Positions 1 to 5,940 are shown, counted from the first letter of the stretch. The stretch is 6,092 nucleotides of DNA from UMGS172 sp045648145 (GCA_045648145.1 JAZRNK010000021.1:1-6092), one strand, 5' to 3'. Notes: a model not told the origin generated them from the sequence alone. Numbers and translations: made by a program.

Positions 1-1353
1 AAAAACTTCAACGAGGTAGCATTGGGCTATAGCGAGGAAATCGCTATTGACGAGGCGTTAAGATGCTTAAATTGTAAAAATATGCCGTGCGTTTCGGGCT
101 GCCCCGTCAATATACATATCCCTGAGTTTATAGGCAAAATTAAAGATGGCGATTTTGAAGGCGCTTACAATATAATAGCCAAAACCTCGTCACTACCGGC
201 TGTTTGCGGTCGAGTTTGTCCGCAAGAAACACAATGTGAAAGCAAATGTGTTCGCGGTATTAAGGGTGAGCCGGTTGGTATAGGTCGACTTGAAAGGTTT
301 GTGGCTGATTGGCATAATGCTCATTCTGAAAATGCACCTAAAAAGACAAAAAGCAACGGCAGAAAGGTTGCTGTCGTGGGCTCTGGCCCGTCAGGACTTA
401 CCTGTGCGGGTGACCTTGCAAGACAAGGCTACGATGTGACGGTTTTTGAAGCCCTGCATGAGCTTGGCGGTGTTCTGGTTTATGGCATTCCTGAGTTCAG
501 ACTGCCTAAAAAAATAGTAAAAAGAGAAATTGAAAATTTAAAAGCCTTAGGTGTCGAGTTTTCAACAAATATGGTTATCGGTAAAATCTTAACGGTTGAC
601 GAGTTGATGGATATGGGCTATAAGGCTGTGTTTATTGGCTCGGGTGCCGGTTTACCTAGCTTTTTAGGTATTCCCGGTGAAAGCCTTAAGGGTGTTTATT
701 CGGCTAACGAGTTTTTAACTCGTTCTAATTTGATGAAAGCCTATGATGACCAATCAACAACACCGATAATGAAGGGTGGTAAGGTTGCGGTAGTAGGTGG
801 CGGTAATGTCGCTATGGATGCCGCAAGAACTGCTTTAAGACTGGGTGCCGAAAAGGTTTATATAGTTTATCGTCGTTCTTTGGATGAGCTTCCTGCAAGG
901 CGTGAAGAGGTTGAACACGCTATGGAGGAGGGCATTGAATTTAAATTGCTCAATAACCCTGTTGAAATTTTAGGTTACAATAACCCTGATGATAAGCGTG
1001 ATAGTAAAAACGGCTTTGTAACGGGTATGAAGTGTATAAAAATGAAACTTGGCGAACCCGATGAGCGTGGCCGCCGTCGTCCTATACCTATAAAAGATAG
1101 TGAGTTTGTTTTAGATGTCGATACCGTAATTATTTCTATCGGCACGTCACCTAATCCGCTTATAAAAGCAACCACCGAGGGCTTGTCAGTTAACTCACGT
1201 GGTGGAATTATTGTTGAGGAGACCACAGGTGCTACTACCAAAGAGGGTGTGTATGCAGGTGGAGATGCCGTAACGGGTGCCGCAACTGTTATCTCAGCAA
1301 TGGGAGCAGGTAAGTTAGCTGCAAAGGCAATCGATGAATATTTAAGTAAATAG
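1..1353 (+). CDS. gltA: NADPH-dependent glutamate synthase small subunit-like / NfnB-type flavoprotein (5' partial)
   Basis: This iron-sulfur flavoprotein belongs to the GltD/homotetrameric GltA family. Such proteins move electrons between NADPH, FAD and [4Fe-4S] clusters, for glutamate synthesis or, as NfnB, for bifurcation between ferredoxin, NADH and NADP. The reading frame is open to the left edge, and the codons before the TTG at 22 (KNFNEVAL) are typical family sequence. That TTG is therefore internal, and roughly the first 15-25 residues are missing. Counting residues from base 1, cluster cysteines are at 22, 25, 30, 34 and 69, 73, 79, 83. A dinucleotide-binding GSGPSG (FAD) lies at 127-132. 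A second one, GGGNVA (266-271), is followed by YRR, as expected for NADPH. A C-terminal GGD...GAATVI FAD motif sits near 420-430. NfnB is the large subunit of a two-gene pair, so an nfnA-like gene just outside the window would decide the role. Family assignment is firm; GltA versus NfnB is not resolved. Confidence 0.93.
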   Translation, partial: KNFNEVALGYSEEIAIDEALRCLNCKNMPCVSGCPVNIHIPEFIGKIKDGDFEGAYNIIAKTSSLPAVCGRVCPQETQCESKCVRGIKGEPVGIGRLERFVADWHNAHSENAPKKTKSNGRKVAVVGSGPSGLTCAGDLARQGYDVTVFEALHELGGVLVYGIPEFRLPKKIVKREIENLKALGVEFSTNMVIGKILTVDELMDMGYKAVFIGSGAGLPSFLGIPGESLKGVYSANEFLTRSNLMKAYDDQSTTPIMKGGKVAVVGGGNVAMDAARTALRLGAEKVYIVYRRSLDELPARREEVEHAMEEGIEFKLLNNPVEILGYNNPDDKRDSKNGFVTGMKCIKMKLGEPDERGRRRPIPIKDSEFVLDVDTVIISIGTSPNPLIKATTEGLSVNSRGGIIVEETTGATTKEGVYAGGDAVTGAATVISAMGAGKLAAKAIDEYLSK

Positions 1354-1359
1354 TGGGTG

Positions 1360-1378
1360 TGTAACAGTTTTTGTTACA
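1360..1378 (+). repeat. 7-bp perfect inverted repeat in the gltA-pdaA gap
   Basis: TGTAACA (1360-1366) and TGTTACA (1372-1378) form a perfect 7-bp dyad around a 5-base loop. It lies 7 bases after the gltA stop and 5 bases before the ribosome binding site of the next gene. No U-run follows on either strand, so it does not look like an intrinsic terminator. It may be an mRNA hairpin affecting processing or translation, or an operator; the sequence does not say which. Confidence 0.5.
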
Positions 1379-1383
1379 AAAAT

Positions 1384-1390
1384 AAAGGGA
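1384..1390 (+). promoter_or_regulatory. Ribosome binding site of the pdaA-like gene
   Basis: AAAGGGA lies 7 bases before the ATG at 1398. It fixes that start, which is also the only one that gives a complete lipoprotein signal peptide. Confidence 0.75.
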
Positions 1391-1397
1391 TGAAAAT

Positions 1398-2423
1398 ATG
1401 AAAAGGAATGTAAGTTTGTTGTTGTGTGTTGTACTTGCGTGTACTTTTTCGGTAATAGGTTGTACTGCCGATAAGGACGATGGTAGCATTAGTGATACTG
1501 TGAGTCATAACGAAACATCAAGCATAGTTGTGTCTGAAACAAGCCCGGTTGACGATACAAGTTCGACTGATGATACGAGCTCGGTCAACGATACTTCGTC
1601 AGAGGTTCAAAGTAGTCAGGTAGTACAGTCAAGTCAACCGTCACAGCAGGTACACGAAAACGTTTCGGCACAGGTAGGCCCATATACTATTTACGATATT
1701 TATAACACTAAAGGTTTATCAAATAAACGAATAGGTCATTCTTTTGGCATTGCCAAAGATGGCAAACCGCACAGTATTTCGGTAAATTATCAAAAATATT
1801 TTACTGAAAATCCGCAGTATAATGCTCTTGTGTATGATATCCAGTCGACCGATAAGTGTATGTATCTTACGTTTGATTGCGGTTATGAGTATGAACAACT
1901 CACCGGCAAAATACTTGACACTTTAAAAGAAAAGAATGTGAAAGCGGCCTTTTTCTGTACACTGAATTATATCAAGAAAAATCCGAAATTGGTTCGTCGT
2001 ATGATAGACGAGGGGCATATAGTAGGTAACCACAGCGCCTCACATCCCGATTTTTCTGCTATATCGAGAAAGCAACAGGCCGAAGAAATTTATAAATTTG
2101 AGGAATATTTGCAAAAAACCTATAATTATAAAAGCCCGTATTTCCGTTACCCTTCGGGAGCTTATTCCGAAAATAGCTTAGAGCTTGTTTCTTCAATGGG
2201 TTATAGACAGATTTTCTGGTCGATTGCATATTCCGATTGGGATACCGAGGCTCAAAAAGGCGCCGATTATGCATATGATACGGTTACTGCAAGATATCAT
2301 TCGGGCGCAGTTATATTGCTTCATGCCGTGTCGTCTGACAATGCCGAAGCATTGGGTAGGATGATAGATAGCGCGGTGCAAGACGGTTACACCTTTAAGT
2401 CGTTAGACGAGTATTATGAATAA
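1398..2423 (+). CDS. pdaA: Lipoprotein PdaA-type polysaccharide deacetylase (delta-lactam-biosynthetic de-N-acetylase)
   Basis: This is a NodB-fold carbohydrate esterase (CE4) closest in pattern to Bacillus PdaA, which deacetylates N-acetylmuramic acid so that muramic-delta-lactam forms in the spore cortex after CwlD removes the peptide. The N-terminus is a lipoprotein signal with lipobox VIGC (lipidated Cys22), so the mature enzyme should be anchored outside the membrane. Residues 23-90 are a Ser/Thr/Asp/Gln-rich linker with tandem repeats. The catalytic domain spans about 145-341: TFDCGYE (158-164) supplies the base Asp160, NHSASH (211-216) gives zinc-binding His212 and His216, FRYPSG (249-254) is motif 3, the WSIAYSDW block is at 274-281, and LLHAVS (307-312) carries the motif-5 His309. 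The tail (DNAEAL, SLDEYYE) also resembles PdaA. It lies 44 bases after gltA with no terminator between, so read-through from gltA is possible. The lipid anchor plus long linker is unlike Bacillus PdaA. Deacetylase is near certain; the specific cortex role is likely but inferred. Confidence 0.9.
   Translation: MKRNVSLLLCVVLACTFSVIGCTADKDDGSISDTVSHNETSSIVVSETSPVDDTSSTDDTSSVNDTSSEVQSSQVVQSSQPSQQVHENVSAQVGPYTIYDIYNTKGLSNKRIGHSFGIAKDGKPHSISVNYQKYFTENPQYNALVYDIQSTDKCMYLTFDCGYEYEQLTGKILDTLKEKNVKAAFFCTLNYIKKNPKLVRRMIDEGHIVGNHSASHPDFSAISRKQQAEEIYKFEEYLQKTYNYKSPYFRYPSGAYSENSLELVSSMGYRQIFWSIAYSDWDTEAQKGADYAYDTVTARYHSGAVILLHAVSSDNAEALGRMIDSAVQDGYTFKSLDEYYE
1548..1601 (+). repeat. Three tandem 18-base repeats in the pdaA linker
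   Basis: Three consecutive 18-base units encode VDDTSS, TDDTSS and VNDTSS (residues 51-68). The nucleotide copies have diverged, mostly at third codon positions. In-frame units of this kind can expand or contract without breaking the protein, and they form part of a flexible wall-spanning spacer between the lipid anchor and the catalytic domain. Confidence 0.75.
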
Positions 2424-2466
2424 AAAACAAACCCCTCACAGATAAACTGTGAGGGGTTTGTTTTTT
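2422..2466. terminator. Bidirectional intrinsic terminator between convergent genes
   Basis: A perfect 20-bp inverted repeat (2422-2441 with 2447-2466) surrounds the 5-base loop ATAAA. The core CCCCTCACAG / CTGTGAGGGG is GC-rich, and the outer arms are an A-tract on the left and a T-tract on the right. It therefore gives a hairpin plus U-run on both strands. It starts inside the pdaA stop codon (2421-2423) and ends 6 bases from the stop of the opposing small membrane protein gene, serving both. Confidence 0.95.
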
Positions 2467-2472
2467 GCTTAA

Positions 2473-2712
2473 TTATTTAAGTACTTTAAGATAGTCGAGA
2501 ATTGATAAAACGATGCCAATGAGGAAATAAAGCTCAACAAGACCGCCTAAAAGACCTACGATGAGGCCGATGATCGGGATGAGAGCGACAATGCCCATAA
2601 CAACACCGATTACAGCAGCAACAACGATGTAAACGATGATATTTACAACAAGTGCTGTCACATCATTCTTTTCTTTAAAGGAATAAGGGAAAAACTTCTT
2701 TAACATATCCAT
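2473..2712 (-). CDS. Small two-helix membrane protein of unknown function
   Basis: I do not recognise a characterised function for this 79-residue protein. It begins with a short basic/aromatic segment (MDMLKKFFPYSFKEKN) and continues with two hydrophobic stretches, about residues 19-45 and 48-72, rich in Ile, Val and Gly. It ends with a short charged tail, DYLKVLK. This predicts a small integral membrane protein with both ends on the same side, probably cytoplasmic. The ATG at 2712 is supported by a strong Shine-Dalgarno site 6 bases away, and an extended -10 promoter lies just upstream, so it is a real and probably well-expressed gene. It shares the bidirectional terminator at 2422-2466. 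I have a general impression that similar short proteins occur in other gut Clostridia, but this is not verified. Nothing in the neighbourhood suggests a role. Confidence 0.82.
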   Translation of the reverse strand: MDMLKKFFPYSFKEKNDVTALVVNIIVYIVVAAVIGVVMGIVALIPIIGLIVGLLGGLVELYFLIGIVLSILDYLKVLK

Positions 2713-2718
2713 TTAATA

Positions 2719-2727
2719 CACCACCTT
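2719..2727 (-). promoter_or_regulatory. Strong ribosome binding site of the small membrane protein gene
   Basis: On the - strand this reads AAGGTGGTG, one mismatch from the ideal AAGGAGGTG, and lies 6 bases before the ATG at 2712. It favours that ATG over the second ATG two codons later. Confidence 0.8.
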
Positions 2728-2740
2728 ATTAGTTTTTATA

Positions 2741-2769
2741 ATTATAACAAACTATGTCAAAAAAAGCAA
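2741..2769 (-). promoter_or_regulatory. Probable sigma-A extended -10 promoter of the small membrane protein gene
   Basis: On the - strand a perfect TATAAT (2741-2746) is preceded by TGT (2747-2749), giving an extended -10. A weak -35, TTGCTT (2764-2769), sits at 17-base spacing. A consensus TTGACA at 2755-2760 is only 8 bases from this TATAAT, so it is badly placed; it could pair with TATAAA at 2735-2740 only at a short 14-base spacing. Transcription would start near 2734, giving a leader of about 22 bases. Confidence 0.65.
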
Positions 2770-2796
2770 TAATATTAAAGATATTTAAAGAAAAAA

Positions 2797-4005
2797 TCAT
2801 GTTTTTTGTAACAACATATTCATAAGATTTGGTCCGTGTTCTATATATATACCGGTTGCCTTGGCATTTTCCTCGTTAAATGTGTCAACGCCGCTGTCAG
2901 CGTTTTTACTGTCATAAATAAGGAATGGCACAGGGTCACTTGCGTGGGTCATCGTAGCAAGTGGGGTAGGATGGTCAGGTGCTATAAGTATACGGTATTC
3001 GCCATAGCTTTCCAAAGCTTTTAAAATGGGGGATAAAACCTTGTTGTCAATAAGCTCAATGGCTTTAACCTTGTTAAGCGCCTCGCCTCTGTGACCGCAT
3101 TCGTCGGGTGCTTCAATATGGACATAAACCAAATCGCAGGTTTTAAAAAGTCGGCAGGCGGCTTCGGCTTTGCCTTCAAAGTTAGTGTCAATGTAACCGG
3201 TAGCACCCTTGACCTCGGCAACCTCACATTTTGCAAGCTTACCGATACCTTTAATAAGGTCAACGGCCGAAACAATACCTGCGTTTACTTGAAACTTATC
3301 ATAAAACGACTGCATTTGAGGCTTTGTGCCTTCGCCCCAAAGCCAAATTGAATTGGCAGGGCGTTTGCCATCGGCAATTCTTTTTAAATTGACGGGATGG
3401 TTTTTAAGCAATGCATAGCTTTTCTTCATCATATCTATAAGAGCTTGTGCATTTGCGTGATTGCTTAAGTATTCACCGATAACTTTACCGCTTATATCGT
3501 GAGGCGGTGTCATATCACCAAGTTCGGTGGTACCGTTTTTGACCACAAGACAGTGACGGTAGCTTACACCTGCATAGAACGAATAAATTTCGTTACTAAA
3601 ATATTCTTGGACTGATTTTATAATCTCGGCAGCCTCGGCGGATGAAATATCACCGGCGCTATAATCTACCATTGTTTTGTCTTCGTAATTTTCTTCATCA
3701 GAAAGTGTTACAAGGTTGCAACGAAGGGTCACATCGGTGTTACTTAAATCAATGCCGATACTTGCAGCTTCTAACGGTGAACGACCGGTGTAGCATTCTA
3801 ACGGGTTATAGCCTAAAACCGAAAGATTAGCAACGTCGCTGCCGGGCTTGAGTCCTGCGGCAACCGTTCTTGCAAGGCCTACGGTAGCTGTTCTTGCGAG
3901 TTTATCCATATTAGGCTTATTTGCTAATTCCATAGGCGTTTTACCGCCTAATTGTTCCGATTTATAATCTGCCATTCCGTCGCATAGAAGAACCAAATAT
4001 TTCAT
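2797..4005 (-). CDS. apgM: Cofactor-independent phosphoglycerate mutase, ApgM type (or proposed ThrB-like homoserine kinase)
   Basis: This alkaline-phosphatase-superfamily metalloenzyme resembles archaeal-type 2,3-bisphosphoglycerate-independent phosphoglycerate mutase, which interconverts 3- and 2-phosphoglycerate. A bacterial subfamily of this shape has been proposed to act as homoserine kinase instead. I chose the ATG at 4005 (402 residues) over the one at 4023 because AAAGGATG lies 7 bases before it and the protein then starts directly with the family's MKYLVLLCDGMAD. In that numbering, metal-binding Asp9 lies in LLCDG, the nucleophile Ser region GSDVANLS is at 55-62, YTGRSPLEA is at 72-80, NSIWLWGEG is at 218-226, and metal-ligand blocks are at 296-305 (HIEAPDECGH) and 342-348 (APDHPTP), plus His354. 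The length and all expected blocks are intact. It starts 24 bases after the permease stop, so it is probably its operon partner. Cytoplasmic. The fold is certain; the substrate is not. Confidence 0.9.
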   Translation of the reverse strand: MKYLVLLCDGMADYKSEQLGGKTPMELANKPNMDKLARTATVGLARTVAAGLKPGSDVANLSVLGYNPLECYTGRSPLEAASIGIDLSNTDVTLRCNLVTLSDEENYEDKTMVDYSAGDISSAEAAEIIKSVQEYFSNEIYSFYAGVSYRHCLVVKNGTTELGDMTPPHDISGKVIGEYLSNHANAQALIDMMKKSYALLKNHPVNLKRIADGKRPANSIWLWGEGTKPQMQSFYDKFQVNAGIVSAVDLIKGIGKLAKCEVAEVKGATGYIDTNFEGKAEAACRLFKTCDLVYVHIEAPDECGHRGEALNKVKAIELIDNKVLSPILKALESYGEYRILIAPDHPTPLATMTHASDPVPFLIYDSKNADSGVDTFNEENAKATGIYIEHGPNLMNMLLQKT

Positions 4006-4012
4006 AATTGCG

Positions 4013-4020
4013 CATCCTTT
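4013..4020 (-). promoter_or_regulatory. Ribosome binding site that sets the apgM start
   Basis: On the - strand this reads AAAGGATG, 7 bases before the ATG at 4005. The alternative ATG at 4023 has no such site upstream, only AT-rich sequence overlapping the end of the permease gene. Confidence 0.75.
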
Positions 4021-4029
4021 CATATTTTA

Positions 4030-5025
4030 TTACATAACGTTCATCAAAATTGTTAATATTACGGGCATTGTAATCATTGATAGCAATGTGCTTACTGAAA
4101 CCACTTTACTTGTATACGGTGCATCGCCGTCGAACTGTTCTGCAAAAACACTCGTTATGGCGGCAACAGGGGTAGCAGAACTTATTACTACAATAACCGT
4201 TGATGCCGACAGTATATCATCAGGGATAATTCCAAACAATGCTATAAGCTTCATAATTGCAAGAATAACTAAAGGTAGAAGTATCAACCTTATGAACGAA
4301 AGAATGGGTATGTTGCGGTCAGAAATTAGTGTTTTTAACTTTGATTCGGCAAGCCTTATGCCTATCATCATCATAGAAAGCGGGATGACAGTTGATTTTA
4401 ACAAAAAAAGCACGTTGTCTTTAACGATGGGAACAAGATATCCGTTCCAGAAAGGTTCTATTAAAGGCGGAATATCAACAAACCCGCTTAATATGAAAAT
4501 AGCAAAACCTATGTATGTAGGAATGGTGGCAGGGTTAAGGAACATCTTCTTAGGAGAAAAATATTTTTTGTCGCCCGTATAAATGTAGCAACCGACAGAC
4601 CAGACGAAGATGTTAAAAACGGCCACGTAAAAGGTTGAGTAAATTGCAGAAACAGGACCTAAAAGTTCGCTTATAAGAGGTATTCCCATAAAACCTGCGT
4701 TGGTGAAAACGGTTGAGAATTTTAATACTATCCGTTTTTTCTCGGGCGCATTTTTAAAAAGGAAAAATGAAACTCCAAAAAACATTAGATGAAAAATTAC
4801 GGCAAATGCAAAAACGTAAAGAGAGGTAATCAAAATTTGTGTACTGAATTGCGCATCTAAAAATGAATATATTATCATTGCCGGTTGTGATAGATAAATA
4901 ACTGTGTTGGCAAAACCTTTCGCTAAACTGCCGTCTACTTTGTTTGTTTTTCTTAAAACGAATCCACAGGCGACCATAGCGGTAAGTAGCACAACTTTTT
5001 GAACAAGCGTTTCAAGGCCGAACAT
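4030..5025 (-). CDS. AEC-family (auxin efflux carrier-like) transporter
   Basis: This 331-residue polytopic inner-membrane permease has about ten hydrophobic segments in two five-helix halves separated by a more polar middle region (about 150-165 and 222-240). The family hallmark NAGFMGIPL is at 109-117, where the first-half helix is broken by Asn/Gly/Pro. The matching second-half motif SSATPVAAIT is at 282-291. Length is normal for the family. Known bacterial members carry malate, other carboxylates or amino-acid-related compounds, and the substrate cannot be read from sequence. The start at 5025 is supported by GGAGTGG just upstream. It is the first gene of a probable operon with the ApgM-like enzyme. 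If that enzyme is a homoserine kinase, an amino-acid substrate would be plausible, but this is speculation. Confidence 0.92.
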   Translation of the reverse strand: MFGLETLVQKVVLLTAMVACGFVLRKTNKVDGSLAKGFANTVIYLSQPAMIIYSFLDAQFSTQILITSLYVFAFAVIFHLMFFGVSFFLFKNAPEKKRIVLKFSTVFTNAGFMGIPLISELLGPVSAIYSTFYVAVFNIFVWSVGCYIYTGDKKYFSPKKMFLNPATIPTYIGFAIFILSGFVDIPPLIEPFWNGYLVPIVKDNVLFLLKSTVIPLSMMMIGIRLAESKLKTLISDRNIPILSFIRLILLPLVILAIMKLIALFGIIPDDILSASTVIVVISSATPVAAITSVFAEQFDGDAPYTSKVVSVSTLLSMITMPVILTILMNVM

Positions 5026-5029
5026 TTAA

Positions 5030-5036
5030 CCACTCC
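5030..5036 (-). promoter_or_regulatory. Ribosome binding site of the AEC transporter gene
   Basis: On the - strand this reads GGAGTGG. The GGAG core is 7 bases from the ATG at 5025. Confidence 0.7.
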
Positions 5037-5062
5037 ATAAAATTAACGTGTACTGTATAAAT

Positions 5063-5091
5063 ATATTACATATTTTAAATGCATTTTTCAA
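5063..5091 (-). promoter_or_regulatory. Probable sigma-A promoter of the AEC-apgM operon
   Basis: On the - strand, TTGAAA (5086-5091) and TAATAT (5063-5068) are separated by exactly 17 bases. The start of transcription would be near 5056, about 30 bases before the start codon. The surroundings are very AT-rich, so chance matches are easy. Its position between the sleB terminator and the permease gene is right for an operon promoter. Confidence 0.5.
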
Positions 5092-5113
5092 CAAAAAATA
5101 TTATTATTTAAAA

Positions 5114-5153
5114 ATAAATAAACCTCCGCACAAAATCACGAAGGTTTATTTAT
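5114..5153 (-). terminator. Intrinsic terminator of sleB
   Basis: Arms 5114-5128 and 5139-5153 surround a 10-base loop. In the - strand RNA all 15 positions pair, including one G-U wobble, and the helix is followed by a U-rich stretch. On the + strand the same position is a C-A mismatch. The element therefore fits termination of sleB transcription coming from the right. It starts 20 bases past the sleB stop and isolates sleB from the permease operon. Confidence 0.85.
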
Positions 5154-5173
5154 AAACACTTATGCATTTTTAC

Positions 5174-5839
5174 CTATGAACAAAACCTATGCCGGCCTAT
5201 TACTTTAATTAACGGGCGAGACCATATCCATTTGCTTGTAGCGGTGTTTGGGTTGAAATAGTATATTGCACCGCCGCTCGTATCAAGTCCGTTAAGTGCA
5301 TCGCGTGCAGCAGAGTAAGCACTGTCGGCCACATCTACGTAAAACTGGCCGTCATCAATGCATGAAAAAGCGCCTTTTTGATAAATCACACCCGAAATTG
5401 AGTTAGGGAATGATGGGTGTTCAACTCGGTTCAAAACAACGGCGCCAACGGCAACCTGACCTGCATACGGCTCACCTCTGGCTTCGGCAGATATAAGACG
5501 GGCAAGCAACTGATAATCGGATGACGAGTATCCGCTGTTCGAAGAAGAGTCAACGCCTGTCGGTAAACCGATTAATTCTAAGGTTTTAACACCGCAAATG
5601 CCGTCGGCGGTAATGCCTTGCTTTTTTTGAAATGATATTACAGCAGACCGGGTTTTTGTTCCGTAAATTCCGTCGACGCTACCTTTATAGTAGCCCCACG
5701 ATTTTAAACGGCTCTGAATGTTTCTGACCTCACTACCACGTGAACCTATTGCCGAATATCCGTTGACCTGAGTGGTGAAAACGGTTGTGACGAGCGTTAT
5801 ACATATAATAGATAATAAAATGCGAAAGATTCTTTTCAT
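5174..5839 (-). CDS. sleB: Spore cortex-lytic enzyme SleB
   Basis: This germination enzyme cleaves spore cortex peptidoglycan carrying muramic-delta-lactam; SleB family enzymes are lytic transglycosylases. Residues 1 to about 27 are a Sec signal peptide (MKRIFR plus a hydrophobic core), so the product is exported across the inner forespore membrane. A peptidoglycan-binding type-1 domain covers about 33-91 (GSEVRNIQSRL, DGIYGTKTRSAVISFQ). A Ser/Gly-rich linker follows (about 95-107), then the Hydrolase_2 catalytic domain, 108-221. Key blocks are EARGEP (119-124, with Glu119 the likely catalytic acid), GQVAVGAVVLNRV (127-139), HPSFPNSI (141-148), YYFNP (193-197) and TSKWIWSRP (201-209), ending in HRFCS. 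At 221 residues it is shorter than Bacillus SleB, mainly through a shorter linker. The start is supported by AAAGAGG upstream. No ypeB partner lies beside it, because a terminator follows directly. No clear sigma-G promoter was found. Confidence 0.95.
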   Translation of the reverse strand: MKRIFRILLSIICITLVTTVFTTQVNGYSAIGSRGSEVRNIQSRLKSWGYYKGSVDGIYGTKTRSAVISFQKKQGITADGICGVKTLELIGLPTGVDSSSNSGYSSSDYQLLARLISAEARGEPYAGQVAVGAVVLNRVEHPSFPNSISGVIYQKGAFSCIDDGQFYVDVADSAYSAARDALNGLDTSGGAIYYFNPNTATSKWIWSRPLIKVIGRHRFCS

Positions 5840-5845
5840 TATTTT

Positions 5846-5854
5846 AACCTCTTT
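5846..5854 (-). promoter_or_regulatory. Ribosome binding site of sleB
   Basis: On the - strand this reads AAAGAGGTT, with the GAGG core 8 bases before the ATG at 5839. It directly abuts an inverted repeat on its upstream side. Confidence 0.75.
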
Positions 5855-5882
5855 GTAATAAAAAAACGAGTTGTTTATTACA
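5854..5882 (-). repeat. 9-bp inverted repeat in the sleB leader
   Basis: TGTAATAAA (5854-5862) and TTTATTACA (5874-5882) form a perfect 9-bp dyad with an 11-base loop. If transcribed in the sleB mRNA, the hairpin would touch the ribosome binding site (they share base 5854). It could tune translation, mark an operator, or be chance in AT-rich DNA. No U-run pattern supports a terminator reading into sleB. Confidence 0.45.
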
Positions 5883-5922
5883 TTGTTTCCATTGAATAAC
5901 TTTATATGTATTTTTTAGGCGT

Positions 5923-5940
5923 AAAAATATTAATATTTTT
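5923..5940. repeat. 18-bp perfect AT-only palindrome upstream of the rRNA-type promoter
   Basis: AAAAATATTAATATTTTT is its own reverse complement and is centred about 30 bases upstream of the -35 at 5962. It contains only A and T, so it may be part of an AT-rich upstream activating region or a DNA-bending site rather than a protein operator. Confidence 0.45.

Noticed and set aside
975..1241. 88-residue - strand open frame inside the gltA gene
   Set aside because: It lies wholly antisense to a well-conserved gene, its product is low-complexity Ser/Pro/Ile/Arg, and it shows no supported start.
1289..1489. 66-residue - strand frame across the gltA-pdaA junction
   Set aside because: It overlaps the conserved end of gltA and the pdaA signal peptide region, and resembles no known protein.
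2780..2812. Possible terminator after apgM on the - strand
   Set aside because: Only short A/T arms (A-run, CATGA, T-run) are present. Without G-C pairs the stem would be too weak to call, so read-through into the small membrane protein gene remains possible.
3021..3351. Overlapping open frames on both strands inside the apgM-like gene
   Set aside because: The apgM-like frame is conserved through this entire stretch, so the others are shadows.
4088..4582. 164-residue + strand frame antisense to the AEC transporter gene
   Set aside because: It is the longest antisense frame, but it mirrors codons of a clear permease and has no promoter or family-like motifs. It is most likely a by-product of the permease's composition.
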